Both the position numbers and the translations under genes were made by a program. This document shows, in pieces, positions 8,947 through 16,988 of a DNA stretch of 64,000 nt. How positions within the stretch are numbered: the first letter of the stretch is position 1; each line of letters begins with the position of its first letter. The DNA is from Floricoccus tropicus (lineage in GTDB: Bacteria > Bacillota > Bacilli > Lactobacillales > Streptococcaceae). The DNA lies in contig NZ_MKIR01000026.1 of assembly GCF_001832905.1 (NCBI RefSeq), forward strand, positions 177,923 through 241,922, written 5' to 3'. Under the pieces are notes generated by a model. The model made no database searches. It had not been told where the DNA came from and saw only the letters and a list, made by a program, of their open reading frames with translations.

Positions 8947-9288
8947 TTAAAAGTCTGCCCAATCATCCTCATCTTCATGATAAATTGGTTCTGCATCTTT
9001 TCTTTTACGTTCAGAATTATTATATCTATCTCTTTGGTTTCGATCATAGTAATTTCCACTGAAACTATCGAAGTTTCGATGGTTTGTATTTTGATTTTCT
9101 GATTTAGGGATTATTATTGAGAGTAGTATATAAAGGGTAATGCCTGGGAAGCCAGAAGAACAAACTGACAGAACCACATAGGCAATTCTCACCCAAGTTG
9201 AATCCAGACCGAAATATTCTGAAATCCCTCCTAGAACCCCTGACCAAACCTTATCTGTAGATGACTTTGTCAGTTTTTTCTTTGGCAT
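8947..9288 (-). CDS. PspC domain protein
   Basis: A 113-residue protein. Residues 8-60 form a PspC domain (KVWSGVLGGISEYFGLDSTWVRIAYV) with one long hydrophobic helix, and the tail (65-113) is polar, with many asparagine, arginine and acidic residues. PspC-domain proteins act in envelope stress responses. It lies downstream of the DUF4097 gene on the same strand, a pairing seen in LiaFSR-type loci, but no LiaS/LiaR two-component genes are in the window. Confidence 0.85.
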   Translation of the reverse strand: MPKKKLTKSSTDKVWSGVLGGISEYFGLDSTWVRIAYVVLSVCSSGFPGITLYILLSIIIPKSENQNTNHRNFDSFSGNYYDRNQRDRYNNSERKRKDAEPIYHEDEDDWADF

Positions 9289-9441
9289 GATTTTCCTCTT
9301 TCTTGTTATTTTGTCTATATCTATAATATCTTATTTTTCTTGTTTATTTCAAGTGTTATTTAGTTATTTATTGAAGCAAGCTATCTCTTGTTTTTAAACA
9401 ATTGATAGCTTGGTCCAAATTATTTGCATTCTTTAACTTAT

Positions 9442-10596
9442 CTATTCAGCATCTTTAAGCCAAATGCTACCCATTTTTGATTCAATATCAAATGTGATTA
9501 CATCATCACCCTTACGTACAAGGGCAACACCACTCTTACCAATGTCTACTGGATTATCTAATTCAAGACGAGTCTTGTAATTACCAAATGAAGTTTTAGC
9601 AAGTCCTGTAATTCCTGCTTTAGATGGAACTGACATCTTTATATCACCATTAACATTCTTAGCAGTAACTTTTTTAGCCTTAAGTGTTGGAGTCATACGA
9701 ATAGCTCCGTTAACTGACGAAATATCACTTGTTTCAAAATCAGCATTTATACGAATATCACCATTGATTGTACTTGCCTTAAGGTCAGTAAAATTACCAT
9801 CTGTAACTTTCAAATCACCATTCTTAGTAGTTAGCTCAGCAATAGAAGAAGATAAATCATCAGTATCTAAATCTCCATTGATTGTTGAAACTCTTACGTA
9901 GTCAATAATTGAAGATGAAATTGTTACTTCTCCGTTGATTGTATTAACTGTAAGTGAATCATAACGTTTTGCAGGCAAGCTAATCACCATGTCTGCTGAG
10001 ATACGCTTACTTGAAATATTAATATCAAGGATTCCTGCATCATCAGTAACCGTTACATTTTCTTCAATGAATTTTTCTGGATCATCTACACCAAATACTT
10101 CAAAATCAAAGTCGATTTTAACCTTATCATCAGAGCTTTTAACAATTTCTACATCTCCTGTTTGTGATGCTATGTTAATTGCGCGGATGTCTTTATCAAT
10201 TGTTCTACTTTCAGATTTTTTAGTAGTTTTTACTTTGAAAGTTCCACCCTTCCATTCAAAGTTGTCATCAACTTTGCTCTTAACACTGTCGAATAGTTCA
10301 TTTCCCCATCCAACAAATCCTTTGAAGGCTTCTCCTAAAGTATCAGCAAAATCTGCTGCTTCTTTTTCTATTTTCTTTTTATCTTCTTCACTTTTAGAAG
10401 AATATTCATCATTTATTTTATCAAAATCTGCTCCATCAAAGAATGTTGAAGGATCGAATCCAGAAAAGATATCTTCTGTTCCTGCAGTATTTACTTCTTT
10501 ATTTTTATTTTCTAAGTTTTCAAGTAGTTCGATTGCTTCTTCGTTTGAGATAACTCCACGACGCATCAAATCTAAAATTCTTTCTTTTTTGTTCAT
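9442..10596 (-). CDS. DUF4097 family beta-strand repeat protein (LiaG-like)
   Basis: A 384-residue protein. The N-terminal segment MNKKERILDLMRRGVISNEE is a short helical SHOCT/DUF1700-like domain. The C-terminal half (about 130-384) is a DUF4097 adhesin-like beta helix with repeated NGD-I or NGE-V turns (TINGEVTIS, TINGDLDTD, KNGDLKVT, NGDIRIN, NGAIRM, NGDIKM). Such proteins sit beside PspC or Lia genes in envelope stress loci. The ATG at 10596 has GGAGGG upstream; the longer frame runs into the promoter. No signal peptide is seen. Confidence 0.8.
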   Translation of the reverse strand: MNKKERILDLMRRGVISNEEAIELLENLENKNKEVNTAGTEDIFSGFDPSTFFDGADFDKINDEYSSKSEEDKKKIEKEAADFADTLGEAFKGFVGWGNELFDSVKSKVDDNFEWKGGTFKVKTTKKSESRTIDKDIRAINIASQTGDVEIVKSSDDKVKIDFDFEVFGVDDPEKFIEENVTVTDDAGILDINISSKRISADMVISLPAKRYDSLTVNTINGEVTISSSIIDYVRVSTINGDLDTDDLSSSIAELTTKNGDLKVTDGNFTDLKASTINGDIRINADFETSDISSVNGAIRMTPTLKAKKVTAKNVNGDIKMSVPSKAGITGLAKTSFGNYKTRLELDNPVDIGKSGVALVRKGDDVITFDIESKMGSIWLKDAE

Positions 10597-10654
10597 TTGT
10601 TTTTCCCTCCTGTTAGGTATGTATACATTATGCCAAATTAAAAGCATAAAAAAA

Positions 10655-10670
10655 TCAGTCCATGGACTGA
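10655..10670 (-). terminator. Palindromic terminator upstream of the DUF4097 gene
   Basis: The perfect 16-base palindrome TCAGTCCATGGACTGA is followed on the minus strand by T7. It would end any minus-strand transcript from the structured repeat to its right, before the promoter of the DUF4097 gene. Confidence 0.6.
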
Positions 10671-10680
10671 AATTAAAAAA

Positions 10681-10950
10681 GGTGCGTAGATGACTGTTAA
10701 AGATTTACGAACAATGTAGATAGCAGTTCATTAACTCCAAACGTCAGTTTGGAGCTGCTAGCGAAATAGTGAGATAAATCTTAGGAACCGTAGCCCGTAA
10801 ATCAAGGTGCTGAATCGACTGCTAAAAGTTTGAGCACAAGGAAATTTGTGGTTTATTAACTTTGAACATCGTTAAAAGGCACAAATGCACTTGTGTTGAA
10901 AACTTTAGGAGATGAAGCCCGTAAATCAAGGTGCGTAGGTGACTGTTAAA
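10681..10950. repeat. Tandem repeat of about 125 bases with conserved pairing
   Basis: Units start at 10681, 10806 and 10930 with GGTGC(GTAG/TGAA)NNGACTGNTAAA and the first two end in AGCCCGTAAATCAA. Inside, unit 1 pairs AAGATTTA (10700-10707) with TAAATCTT (10775-10782), while unit 2 pairs AAAGTTT (10825-10831) with AAACTTT (10900-10906). Both are followed by AGGA. Unit 1 also has a CTCCAAAC/GTTTGGAG hairpin, unit 2 a CACAAG/CTTGTG one. No coding frame is seen. Third unit is partial. This fills the gap of more than 300 bases between the nuclease and DUF4097 genes. Confidence 0.7.
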
Positions 10951-10983
10951 TGTTTAAACAGAATTAAACTTCAATATTTAATA

Positions 10984-11892
10984 TTATTTTTCCTGAACGC
11001 TATTTTGTCCAGTTAAGTAATCAATCTCAACACCTGGTTGTACATTGAAAACATAAACGTTTAAATCATAAGTCTTTCCATTATCTTCAATACTTTTAGC
11101 CATCATCTGTACTCCACGAGGCAAAAGCTCATTACCAGAATATATTGGTGTAACACGATAGCGAATGTGAGTCTTACCATAATACAAGGCATTAGAAATC
11201 TTACCTTCATAATAATTCATACCTGGATTATTAAAAGCACGGGTCCCTGTAACCAAGTTCTCCATACTACCAGCATCTGCTATAAACATCCAAGCAATCA
11301 AATGACTTCTATTATAGAGAGCTTGATTTTCACCATCAAAGTATATCTGACCATTGTTAGATTTTCCTCTATAGCGCCAGCCCACAGGATCGTTACCTTG
11401 CGGAATTCTCGGACGTTGAATAGATTTAACCTTCATATAAGTATCCCGATTAAGTCTAGCATTTGCTTCTTGAGCTCTGCCTAACTTATCACGCTTAGAA
11501 AACTTAACCCAAAAATCTTCACTTCCATCCTCTTTAAGATCGGAATCAGTAAAGGTGGATCTATTATTATTGACTGGTATTGCAATATTTTGCACTGTAC
11601 CATCCCATTTTAGGTTTAAAAGTGATTCATCATCAGCTGATTGAACAACCTCTTTTTCCTTCTTAGGTTTCTCAACTTCTTCATACTGCGGACTATCTTT
11701 TCCGACCGGAGGTTGTTTACTTTCGTATTCATTTAAAAAGTAAAAGGCTAATGCAAAGGCAAGAACGACCAATATCGCTAAAAAAGGAGATTTCTTTTTC
11801 GCCTTACCAAACAAAAAGTTCTGTAATTGCCTTAAAAGCGATCTATTATATTTGTTATTCATATTTTTCTTCCATAATAAAATATTTTCCAT
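10984..11892 (-). CDS. Membrane-anchored DNA/RNA non-specific endonuclease
   Basis: A 302-residue protein with one membrane helix (about residues 35-55), a charged linker (60-90) and a beta-beta-alpha-metal nuclease domain. The catalytic region YNRSHLIAWMFI replaces the usual DRGH motif, as in streptococcal secreted DNases, and is followed by NLVTGTRAFNNPGMNYYEG, where asparagines bind the metal. It resembles EndA-like surface nucleases, acting outside the membrane. Two starts are possible (11892 or the ATG at 11862, which has GGAAG upstream). The gene stands alone. Confidence 0.85.
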   Translation of the reverse strand: MENILLWKKNMNNKYNRSLLRQLQNFLFGKAKKKSPFLAILVVLAFALAFYFLNEYESKQPPVGKDSPQYEEVEKPKKEKEVVQSADDESLLNLKWDGTVQNIAIPVNNNRSTFTDSDLKEDGSEDFWVKFSKRDKLGRAQEANARLNRDTYMKVKSIQRPRIPQGNDPVGWRYRGKSNNGQIYFDGENQALYNRSHLIAWMFIADAGSMENLVTGTRAFNNPGMNYYEGKISNALYYGKTHIRYRVTPIYSGNELLPRGVQMMAKSIEDNGKTYDLNVYVFNVQPGVEIDYLTGQNSVQEK

Positions 11893-11977
11893 ATCTTCTT
11901 ACCTATGAATAATGACTTAGATAAGCATAATACCTAATTTTAGCATATAAAATTATAAACTAAAAGACAATAAAAAA

Positions 11978-12012
11978 GATACCAAGCTATGTTGAACATA
12001 TTGCTTGATATC
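11978..12012 (-). terminator. Terminator of the thioredoxin-like gene
   Basis: GATATCAAGC/GCTTGGTATC stem with T6 on the minus strand. Confidence 0.75.
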
Positions 12013-12041
12013 ATTCAAATATTAAATATTTTCCCTAAAAA

Positions 12042-12716
12042 TTAATTTTTAGCGTTCTTAGTAGCTTCTTTCCACTTTTTAATAGCAGCTACATCCATAT
12101 CTGACCAAAAGTCAATTGTATGTCCATCATTGTCAACAATTTTCACAAGCGGCATTGATTTCACACCATATTTTTCTTTAATCTTCTCTACTTTTGAAAG
12201 TGACCAATTTTTCTTATTTTCATCTTCACTTAAAATATCAATAACATTTGTTTCATCAACATTATCTTTATAGTAATCTTGAACAGTCAAACTTACATCA
12301 ATACCTTCATCATTTTTAATTGATTTAGCGAAATTTTGTTTAGTAATTCTACATTTCATACAGTTTGGAGTTGAATACATAACAACATGTAAACCAGAAT
12401 TAAGAGGAGTTATAATTACGTTAAGATTTGCCATAAGTACATTGCTATCAGAAAATCCATGTTTAGCCATTACTTCTTCTTGTTCAGGAGTCAAACCTTC
12501 AAACTGATAACCAATTTTTGAAATTTTATCGTATTGCTGATTATCGTCGCCTGTAACCTCAAGAGTCTCAAAATCCGAAACTACAACATCAAAATTATCA
12601 GCACCATCTAAATACTTACTAGATAGATTGCTCTTAATAGCCTCTGAAAGTTCTTCTTTAACATTACTTTGATCAACAAGTCTTAAGTTCTTACCCTTTT
12701 TTAAAATAAATTGCAT
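12042..12716 (-). CDS. Thioredoxin/glutaredoxin-fold protein with CMKC motif
   Basis: A 224-residue soluble protein. The C-terminal half (about 108-220) has a thioredoxin-like fold pattern: a hydrophobic strand VVMYSTPNC, the redox motif CMKC near residues 118-121, and the cis-proline segment KSMPLVKI. The N-terminal 100 residues have no domain I recognise; they hold an acidic region and TPEQEEVMAKHGF. It could be a disulfide reductase or a redox sensor. Transcribed alone with its own terminator, it borders the immunity island. Confidence 0.7.
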   Translation of the reverse strand: MQFILKKGKNLRLVDQSNVKEELSEAIKSNLSSKYLDGADNFDVVVSDFETLEVTGDDNQQYDKISKIGYQFEGLTPEQEEVMAKHGFSDSNVLMANLNVIITPLNSGLHVVMYSTPNCMKCRITKQNFAKSIKNDEGIDVSLTVQDYYKDNVDETNVIDILSEDENKKNWSLSKVEKIKEKYGVKSMPLVKIVDNDGHTIDFWSDMDVAAIKKWKEATKNAKN

Positions 12717-12831
12717 TTCTTCTCCTTAATTTAATCGACAATTACATTTAAGATTACCATAATTGAGGAGTGTTTAAAAGACTTGAACTATAATTTTTTT
12801 GCGAATTAGGACTATATTTTGGACATGACAA

Positions 12832-12871
12832 CAGATATACACTTGCTGATTTATTCAGTTATGAATATCTG
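12832..12871 (-). repeat. Terminator-like repeat R1 (degenerate)
   Basis: CAGATATAC...GAATATCTG hairpin resembling R2-R5, with TGATTTATTCAG in the loop, but without the T run and ATGATAA tail. It looks like a decayed tandem copy beside R2. Confidence 0.6.
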
Positions 12872-12910
12872 ATTTTCAAATATTAAATATATTTATATTA
12901 TCATAAAAAA

Positions 12911-12950
12911 CAGATACTCACTTACTAATTTACTCAGATATGGGTATCTA
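12911..12950 (-). repeat. Terminator repeat R2, end of the kptA unit
   Basis: Hairpin AGATACYC/GGGTATCT, followed on the minus strand by TTTTTTATGATAATA. It is the terminator of kptA and one of five related hairpins in the island. Confidence 0.75.
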
Positions 12951-12966
12951 TTTTTGTCTTATTTCA

Positions 12967-13527
12967 CTATTTCCTCAATACTTCGAGAAATTCTGAAGGA
13001 ATGTAGTCTGCTAGCCATACCTTCTCATTTCCCAAATAAAATTTTATTCCTTTTGCGCTTGCTTCTTCTGTATTAACTTTCAAAATAATTGGATTTTTAT
13101 CTTTTCTTTTTCCTACCGAGTTAGCTGTTTGTATATCTTCAGACAAATGAACATATTGTCGAGACATAGACGATAAGCCTTGTTTTTTAATTTCAGTGAG
13201 AGAACTATGTGCAGTTCCGTGATAGAGAAACTTAGGAGGAACAGCTTCTTCTTTTTTTATTTTCATTGGGATAGAGTGTCCATATAATGCTCGAATATTA
13301 TTCTCTTTAATTTCATGTCGCTTTTTTTCTGATTTCTCAATCATTACTTTCAGATCTTCATCTTCTACACTCTGCCATTCATTAGACTGATGGAGAGCTT
13401 GTAATAATTGATTCACTGATACCCAACCATTTTCATCTAGTTCCAGCTCATATTCCCATGGAGCATGACGTAATGCATATGAAACTTCTTTACTTATTTT
13501 TTTATAATCTATATCCTCAAATTTCAT
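12967..13527 (-). CDS. kptA: RNA 2'-phosphotransferase (KptA/Tpt1 family)
   Basis: KptA/Tpt1 removes an internal 2'-phosphate from RNA with NAD+, through an ADP-ribosylated intermediate. The protein (about 186 residues) has the N-terminal winged-helix part SYALRHAPWEYELELDENGWV, the ALYGHS segment, and the ADP-ribosyltransferase-fold half with LYHGTA and QYVHLSEDI and a VGKRKDKNP loop. The ATG at 13527 was preferred over an upstream TTG. It sits inside the immunity island, just behind an immunity-like gene and before hairpin R2. Family is clear; its role in bacteria without 2'-phosphorylated tRNA is unknown. Confidence 0.88.
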   Translation of the reverse strand: MKFEDIDYKKISKEVSYALRHAPWEYELELDENGWVSVNQLLQALHQSNEWQSVEDEDLKVMIEKSEKKRHEIKENNIRALYGHSIPMKIKKEEAVPPKFLYHGTAHSSLTEIKKQGLSSMSRQYVHLSEDIQTANSVGKRKDKNPIILKVNTEEASAKGIKFYLGNEKVWLADYIPSEFLEVLRK

Positions 13528-13564
13528 TATATTCAGTTCGCCTTTCAAAGTAATAACCTTTCAA

Positions 13565-13954
13565 TTAAAAATTAACATCTTCAGTAATTATTTCAACATT
13601 GGTTGCCAAAAATTCATATAATCCATCATCTCCGAAAAAAATAACATAGTGCTTTAAATCAAAATATTTTATATCCTTGGGGTTAATTTGACTAAACCTT
13701 TTAACCCAAGAAGAATTTTTCACTTCTACTAATTGTTCAAAAGCATTATAAATGTCTACTACAAAAATTGGTAAGCAATACTGGCTGCCAGCTACTGTAT
13801 TAAACAGCAAAGTCGTCTTTTTCTCTTTGTTATTTTCTTCAAAACACCAAGATAACTTACAATTCATTCCCTCCGCATATAGCTCAAGACCACTACTAAA
13901 AAATTCTGAAGCAACAGGTAAATAATACAACATTTCAGTGCAATAGTCGCTCAC
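13565..13954 (-). CDS. Immunity-like protein, unclassified
   Basis: A soluble protein of about 130 residues that I cannot assign to a named family. The start is taken as the GTG at 13954 because GGAGG lies eight bases before it and because the reading frame of a toxin remnant ends with TAA at 13958-13956, one base upstream. This toxin-end/immunity-start junction is the usual arrangement in polymorphic toxin loci. Twenty residues near the C-terminus (KYFDLKHYVIFFGDDG) suggest a beta-rich fold. Immunity role is inferred from context only. Confidence 0.6.
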   Translation of the reverse strand: MSDYCTEMLYYLPVASEFFSSGLELYAEGMNCKLSWCFEENNKEKKTTLLFNTVAGSQYCLPIFVVDIYNAFEQLVEVKNSSWVKRFSQINPKDIKYFDLKHYVIFFGDDGLYEFLATNVEIITEDVNF

Positions 13955-13955
13955 C

Positions 13956-14133
13956 TTATTTTCCTCCATCCTTTCTGACATTCGAGATACCACTCTTGTC
14001 TAGTTTGTTTCTACTTAATTTCCCATCAAGGGATGTTTCAGCTGGTTTATAACCAGTCTTGTCAATTTCTATCCATTTACTCTTCTGGTTTATTACCAAG
14101 TTTATGCGAATTAATAAGTCTTACTTCCGCATT
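13956..14133 (-). pseudogene. Decayed polymorphic toxin C-terminus
   Basis: On the minus strand one frame reads NAEVRLINSHKLGNKPEE then stops; the next frame continues SKWIEIDKTGYKPAE and runs to ISNVRKDGGK-stop at 13956. Together they look like one toxin end interrupted by a single-base frameshift. Nothing upstream of about 14133 stays open, so the toxin is truncated. The remnant ends exactly where the next immunity-like gene begins. Confidence 0.6.
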
Positions 14134-14370
14134 AACATATCTTTAGCCATCTTAACATGGTATATTTTCATAAAGTGAAAAGATTTTCGTTTCTTTCTTA
14201 TAAATTTAAAAGGATTATTTAATTATTAAAGATTCATCTATTTTCCCAAAACATAAACATTTAAAAAAAATATATAATCACTATGATTATTAATATTAGA
14301 TAGAAAGTTCAATTCCAAAAAAACTTAAAAAATCTTTTCAATATTTACATATAAATATTATCATGAAGTA
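14134..14370. other. AT-rich gap, no gene seen
   Basis: No open frame with a ribosome site is seen on either strand, and I recognise no toxin fragment. It probably holds further decayed sequence of the island. Confidence 0.4.
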
Positions 14371-14409
14371 CAGATACTCACTTACTTCTTTATTCTGATA
14401 TGGTATCTA
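14371..14409 (-). repeat. Terminator repeat R3
   Basis: Hairpin AGATACC/GGTATCT-like (stem shortened), with TATTATCAT on its left as in the other copies. It closes the transcription unit of the immunity-like gene at 14610-15074. The 200 bases between that gene and R3 hold no gene I can support. Confidence 0.65.
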
Positions 14410-14609
14410 CCATATCATTTTAATTAACTCCTTTTTATGCATATTCAAGCAACATTATTAAATTACTCTAATACCATTCTTCTTTTTCTCAAATCAATTA
14501 TCGCTTCATATTTTCTGATGGTTAATTCTTTTATGGTGGTAAGCTCACAATATAAAAAACATTATATAACAGCCTCCGTTATGTTAAAGTCTCTACAACT
14601 ATCACTGAA

Positions 14610-15074
14610 TCAAACCGTGAAATATTCTATACTAGATTTATTTGGAATATTTTTTAATATCATTTTAATGTATTCCAAATTATTTGAATAAACTTCAAAA
14701 TACGAAAAATCAAATGCTCTTACCTCAATAAGACAATCAGATAGCTGTAATTCTTCTGATGCCTCAGTAAAAGGAATCTCATCATCTTTATATATTTTCA
14801 ATTCTCCCTCTATTAAACAAAATACTCCACTTTCAAACTGAATGATTTTTTTTACCTCAGTAAGCAATTGTTTTGTATCAAAATACCAGTAGTTCATTTT
14901 TTCATTGTTAAATGGTAGAAATACATCATGATGAGTTGCTCCTTCTATATCTGATACTAACCATTTACTATGTGAAATTTTCGAAAAACTTTTTAATACT
15001 TCAAACAACTGCTCTCCTGTACAAGCAATGTTACAACAAAAACAATCGGAATTTAGTTGTAATTTATGAGTCAT
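14610..15074 (-). CDS. Immunity-like protein, unclassified
   Basis: A 154-residue soluble protein that I do not recognise. It begins MTHKLQLNSDCFCCNIACTG, with three cysteines in four positions (C11, C13, C14), and ends with an acidic/aromatic stretch AFDFSYFEVYSNNLEYIK. Size, base composition and position match immunity proteins of the island. The ATG at 15074 lies behind GGTGGAAAG and overlaps the end of a fragment of another immunity-like gene. Confidence 0.55.
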   Translation of the reverse strand: MTHKLQLNSDCFCCNIACTGEQLFEVLKSFSKISHSKWLVSDIEGATHHDVFLPFNNEKMNYWYFDTKQLLTEVKKIIQFESGVFCLIEGELKIYKDDEIPFTEASEELQLSDCLIEVRAFDFSYFEVYSNNLEYIKMILKNIPNKSSIEYFTV

Positions 15075-15205
15075 TTCTTTCCACCTGCATTATTTTTATC
15101 TTTAAAATTCCATCATCAATTCTTGCATATTCAAAATCCATCCATAAACACTCATTTAATAAGTATTTATTTTTAATATTTCTTCATTGATTTCGCTTGG
15201 TACTT
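15064..15205 (-). pseudogene. Fragment of the 19845-20231 immunity-like family
   Basis: Reading on the minus strand, EINEEILKINTY ends in a stop in one frame and continues in the next as NECLWMDFEYARIDDGILKI before stopping at 15064. It matches the N-terminal third of the protein at 19845-20231 (INTYLSKCLWMDFEFIRMDG). The rest of the gene is missing and replaced by the next immunity-like gene. Confidence 0.6.
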
Positions 15206-15274
15206 TTTCATTTCTCTATAGTACAACTCCTAACAGCATCAAATTTCGTCTTGTTATTCATATAAATAATTAAA

Positions 15275-15610
15275 CTATAAATTTATTAGATAATCGGTAA
15301 TATAATCTAGTTCCAGTTCTAGATCCTTTTTATTCGTATTATTGTCATCATACCAAAAATAATCTTTTATAGATATATCTTTTGCACCTAAATGAATAGA
15401 TACAAATCTATATGGGGTCCAACCAGGATCATCAACTAGGATACGCCCCATTCCTTTTTCATTTTTAACCCATATACTCAACGATTGTTTACTCTCTACT
15501 ATATCAAAAATTTTTATTCCATTTTTTCTAAAATAAGTTTCTTTATCTTTAACCCATTTAGAAACTATTGATATAGCATCATAAAGCGTAAGATCTTTAC
15601 TATTCATCAT
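15275..15610 (-). CDS. Immunity-like protein, paralogue of 17401-17739
   Basis: A 111-residue acidic protein. It shares with the product of 17401-17739 the pattern TPYRFVS-(I/F), SYSWYDN-like YFWYDDNNTNKK and the C-terminal YLINL/YFINI end, so the two are diverged copies of one immunity family that I cannot name. Both start directly behind a toxin tail (here ending at 15613). Either of two adjacent ATG codons (15610, 15607) may be used; GGTGA of the toxin stop region serves as ribosome site. Confidence 0.65.
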   Translation of the reverse strand: MMNSKDLTLYDAISIVSKWVKDKETYFRKNGIKIFDIVESKQSLSIWVKNEKGMGRILVDDPGWTPYRFVSIHLGAKDISIKDYFWYDDNNTNKKDLELELDYITDYLINL

Positions 15611-15612
15611 TT

Positions 15613-16061
15613 TTCACCAACTTTTAATATTTTTAGCTTCAGGACTTTCAATAATTGGAGGCAATCCTTTATATTGATTTAATCTATCAGCGAAGAACCA
15701 TGACCAGGTATTTGCGACCATGATTTGTTGTCATCTTGAACCAAAGAATCAGAATTGACATCAAATTCCACATATATTGATCCTTTAGGTGTTCCAATAT
15801 CAAATACATAATATGTATGAGCATTCTCAACTTCAAAGTTGTATACCACTGTACCTTTGGTCTTTCTTACGACAACTTCGTCTACTGCGATTGTTTTCCC
15901 GATTGATGTGACTAGCTTATCTCCAGACTTAGATCTTTCGCTGGTGTAAATCCTTTACCTTCTACATAGAATGGATGTTCATCTGTTGTGGAAATTACCT
16001 CACCATCAACCTGAACGTCATATATCTCATAAACTATTCGTTTAAAGGTTTGTAATATACG
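15613..16061 (-). pseudogene. Toxin remnant with a HINT (pretoxin) domain
   Basis: Minus-strand frames joined by at least two frameshifts read: RIVYEIYDVQVDGEVISTTD, then EHPFYVEGKGFTPAKDL, then (near 15930) GDKLVTSIGKTIAVDEVVV, VVYNFEVENAHTYYVFD, and finally ADRLNQYKGLPPIIESPEAK up to SW-stop at 15613. The pieces TTDEHPFYV, a KDLxxGD turn and NFEVENAHTYYV are the classic blocks of the intein-like pretoxin HINT domain, which releases toxin tips from polymorphic toxins. The rest of the toxin upstream is missing; hairpin R4 lies 28 bases away. Confidence 0.75.
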
Positions 16062-16088
16062 TTACAAATTTATTTTATCATAAAAAAA

Positions 16089-16129
16089 TAGATTACTGCC
16101 TTACTGTCTTGTTCAGTATGGAGTATCTG
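16089..16129 (-). repeat. Terminator repeat R4, end of the Imm40/Imm50 unit
   Basis: Hairpin AGATAC-TC / GAGTA-TCT-like with TATTTTATGATAA on its minus-strand 3' side. It follows the Imm50-like gene at 16151. Confidence 0.65.
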
Positions 16130-16150
16130 CTTTATTTTTTTAATTCAATA

Positions 16151-16552
16151 TTAATTATTATAGAAATCCCACGTAACATCATCTACTTTATACGACTCAG
16201 CAAAAAATTTGAAATTTAATTCTCTTTTAGATATTATGCTAAACATTCCATCACTCTGTTGTTTAATATCTATTGAATTACTTTCTGTAATATGATTTAC
16301 ATCATTAGTTATTCCAAATTGTGAAATACCAGAGAATTTTAACTGACATTTTACAAACTTTCTACCATGCATCTTCCAACTGGGTGGTTTATTATCAACT
16401 TCTTGATTAAATCCAATCTCGATAACAATTCTACCTTTGCTAGGATTAAATTCAGTAGTGTAGATTTTAATATCATTTAGTAAGGGAATAGTATCATAAA
16501 AACTATCTAAATCACTCTTATTAAGATATTCATACCAATTTTTTTGTTTCAT
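16151..16552 (-). CDS. Imm50-like immunity protein
   Basis: A 133-residue protein. The layout W-Y-E-Y-L (residues 6-10), PLLNDIKIYTTEFNPSKGRI, then KPPSWKMHGRKFVKCQLKFS and a C-terminal beta region ending WDFYNN fits the Imm50 family, and it is a diverged neighbour copy of the preceding gene. Imm50 proteins are predicted antidotes of polymorphic toxins. It starts three bases after the stop of that gene and precedes hairpin R4. No cognate toxin is present. Confidence 0.6.
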   Translation of the reverse strand: MKQKNWYEYLNKSDLDSFYDTIPLLNDIKIYTTEFNPSKGRIVIEIGFNQEVDNKPPSWKMHGRKFVKCQLKFSGISQFGITNDVNHITESNSIDIKQQSDGMFSIISKRELNFKFFAESYKVDDVTWDFYNN

Positions 16553-16555
16553 GTA

Positions 16556-16942
16556 CTAATCCCCTCCTTCAATCTTCTGAATTAGGCCGCCTACATTTTT
16601 TGAGACAATCTCAAACGAAATATCTCCATAGGATTTAACAACAAGACCATCATTACCATCTGATTCAATTTCCATTGATATTTCATCGCCAGGAGAATGT
16701 TGCTCAAGAAAAACATCTACAACATTAGCTAAATCAATGTGAATATAAGGATAATTAAAACCTTTTTCCGTCCATTTTAACGGAGGGTAGTCGACTGATT
16801 TAGGTAATCTTATTATTAATTCTACTTTATAAGGATAAAAGCCACGTACCTTTATATTTATTAAATTTATTTTTTCTAATGGCGGTATCTCGTTATATAG
16901 TCTTTTTAAAAATTCTGTGCAATCAATATTTTCATACCACAT
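16556..16942 (-). CDS. Imm50-like immunity protein
   Basis: The start at 16942 (MWYENIDCTEFL) gives 128 residues and agrees with the tryptophan-tyrosine start of the family; the longer frame reaches into the Imm40-like gene. The blocks PLEKINLINIKVRGFYPYKV and YPPLKWTEKGFNYPYIHIDL match the Imm50 pattern, and the protein aligns with its downstream neighbour. Likely co-transcribed with the Imm40-like gene upstream. Confidence 0.62.
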   Translation of the reverse strand: MWYENIDCTEFLKRLYNEIPPLEKINLINIKVRGFYPYKVELIIRLPKSVDYPPLKWTEKGFNYPYIHIDLANVVDVFLEQHSPGDEISMEIESDGNDGLVVKSYGDISFEIVSKNVGGLIQKIEGGD

Positions 16943-16988
16943 ATTTATTCCATTCTTTTTTTCATTAGATTTTGATAGCATTATAATA

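Noticed and set aside
9374..9416. CAAGCTATC/GATAGCTTG inverted repeat between DUF4097 and PspC genes as terminator
   Set aside because: Long loop and no T run; could be a weak hairpin only, so not listed as a feature.
14437..14691. Plus-strand frame of 84 codons in the immunity island
   Set aside because: Overlaps an immunity-like gene on the minus strand, and has no ribosome site or sensible composition.
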